Below are positions 63,995-64,000 of a stretch of 64,000 bases of DNA, piece by piece; position 1 is the first letter of the stretch; each line of letters starts with the position of its first letter. Position numbers and translations under genes: made by a program. Under the pieces are notes generated by a model. It saw nothing but the letters and a program-made list of their open reading frames with translations, had not been told where the DNA came from and searched no databases. The stretch comes from Teratosphaeria epicoccoides (lineage: Eukaryota; Ascomycota; Dothideomycetes; Mycosphaerellales; Teratosphaeriaceae), in the NCBI GenBank assembly GCA_021401465.1, contig JADDMT010000072.1, positions 62,001 to 126,000 of the forward strand. Direction: 5' to 3'.

Positions 63995-64000
63995 CCCTGT

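Noticed and set aside
1..64000. tRNA genes, rRNA, CRISPR arrays, intact transposons
   Set aside because: No convincing tRNA B-box with matching arms, no repeat-spacer array and no transposase, reverse transcriptase or terminal repeats were seen by eye. A tRNA scan was not possible.

Overview
This window is nuclear DNA of a filamentous ascomycete (Pezizomycotina). The evidence is short 50-100 bp introns with GTRNGT donors and CTRAC/CTGAC branch sites, and genes typical of the group: a fungal rhodopsin-domain protein, a Pil1-type eisosome protein, an involucrin-repeat giant, Sec24, Alg1, Aip1 and Msc2. The class Dothideomycetes is a guess from overall style, not something the sequence proves.

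Layout. 1-10.5 kb: the 3' part of a giant charged-repeat protein. 11-16 kb: a small Arg/Pro/Tyr-rich ORF, an eisosome Pil1/Lsp1 homologue, an NmrA-like reductase and a seven-helix rhodopsin-domain protein. 16-34.7 kb: a gene-poor stretch with three decayed genes (an enoyl-CoA hydratase/isomerase, an acetoacetyl-CoA-synthetase-like ligase and an unrecognised protein). It also holds intact FCP1 (RNA polymerase II CTD phosphatase), a small unknown three-exon gene and a membrane family-2 glycosyltransferase. 34.7-42.7 kb: an F-box-like protein, SEC24 and a divergent Erg28-like membrane protein. 43.4-47.3 kb: a tandem array of three small secreted eight-cysteine proteins with the same three-exon plan. 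47.6-64 kb: housekeeping genes APN1-type AP endonuclease, AIP1, ALG1, a DUF1993 protein, the MSC2-type zinc transporter, and a FAD-linked (PCMH-type) oxidoreductase at the right edge.

The most unusual signals are these. (1) The DUF1993 gene needs a 2-nucleotide internal exon to stay in frame. (2) The eight-cysteine secreted family is tandemly repeated and I do not recognise it. (3) The Pil1-like gene can be spliced so that its start codon is split AT|G. (4) Four introns have a length divisible by three and no in-frame stop, so plain ORF reading hides them (giant protein, glycosyltransferase, AP endonuclease, AIP1). (5) The F-box-like gene is best explained by a GC-AG intron. (6) Two CoA-metabolism pseudogenes flank FCP1.

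The genes do not form one pathway. Several serve the early secretory system and membranes (Sec24, Alg1, Msc2, Pil1, Erg28-like), but nothing in the sequence shows co-regulation. All exon boundaries were read by eye from splice signals and protein continuity. No database search was run.
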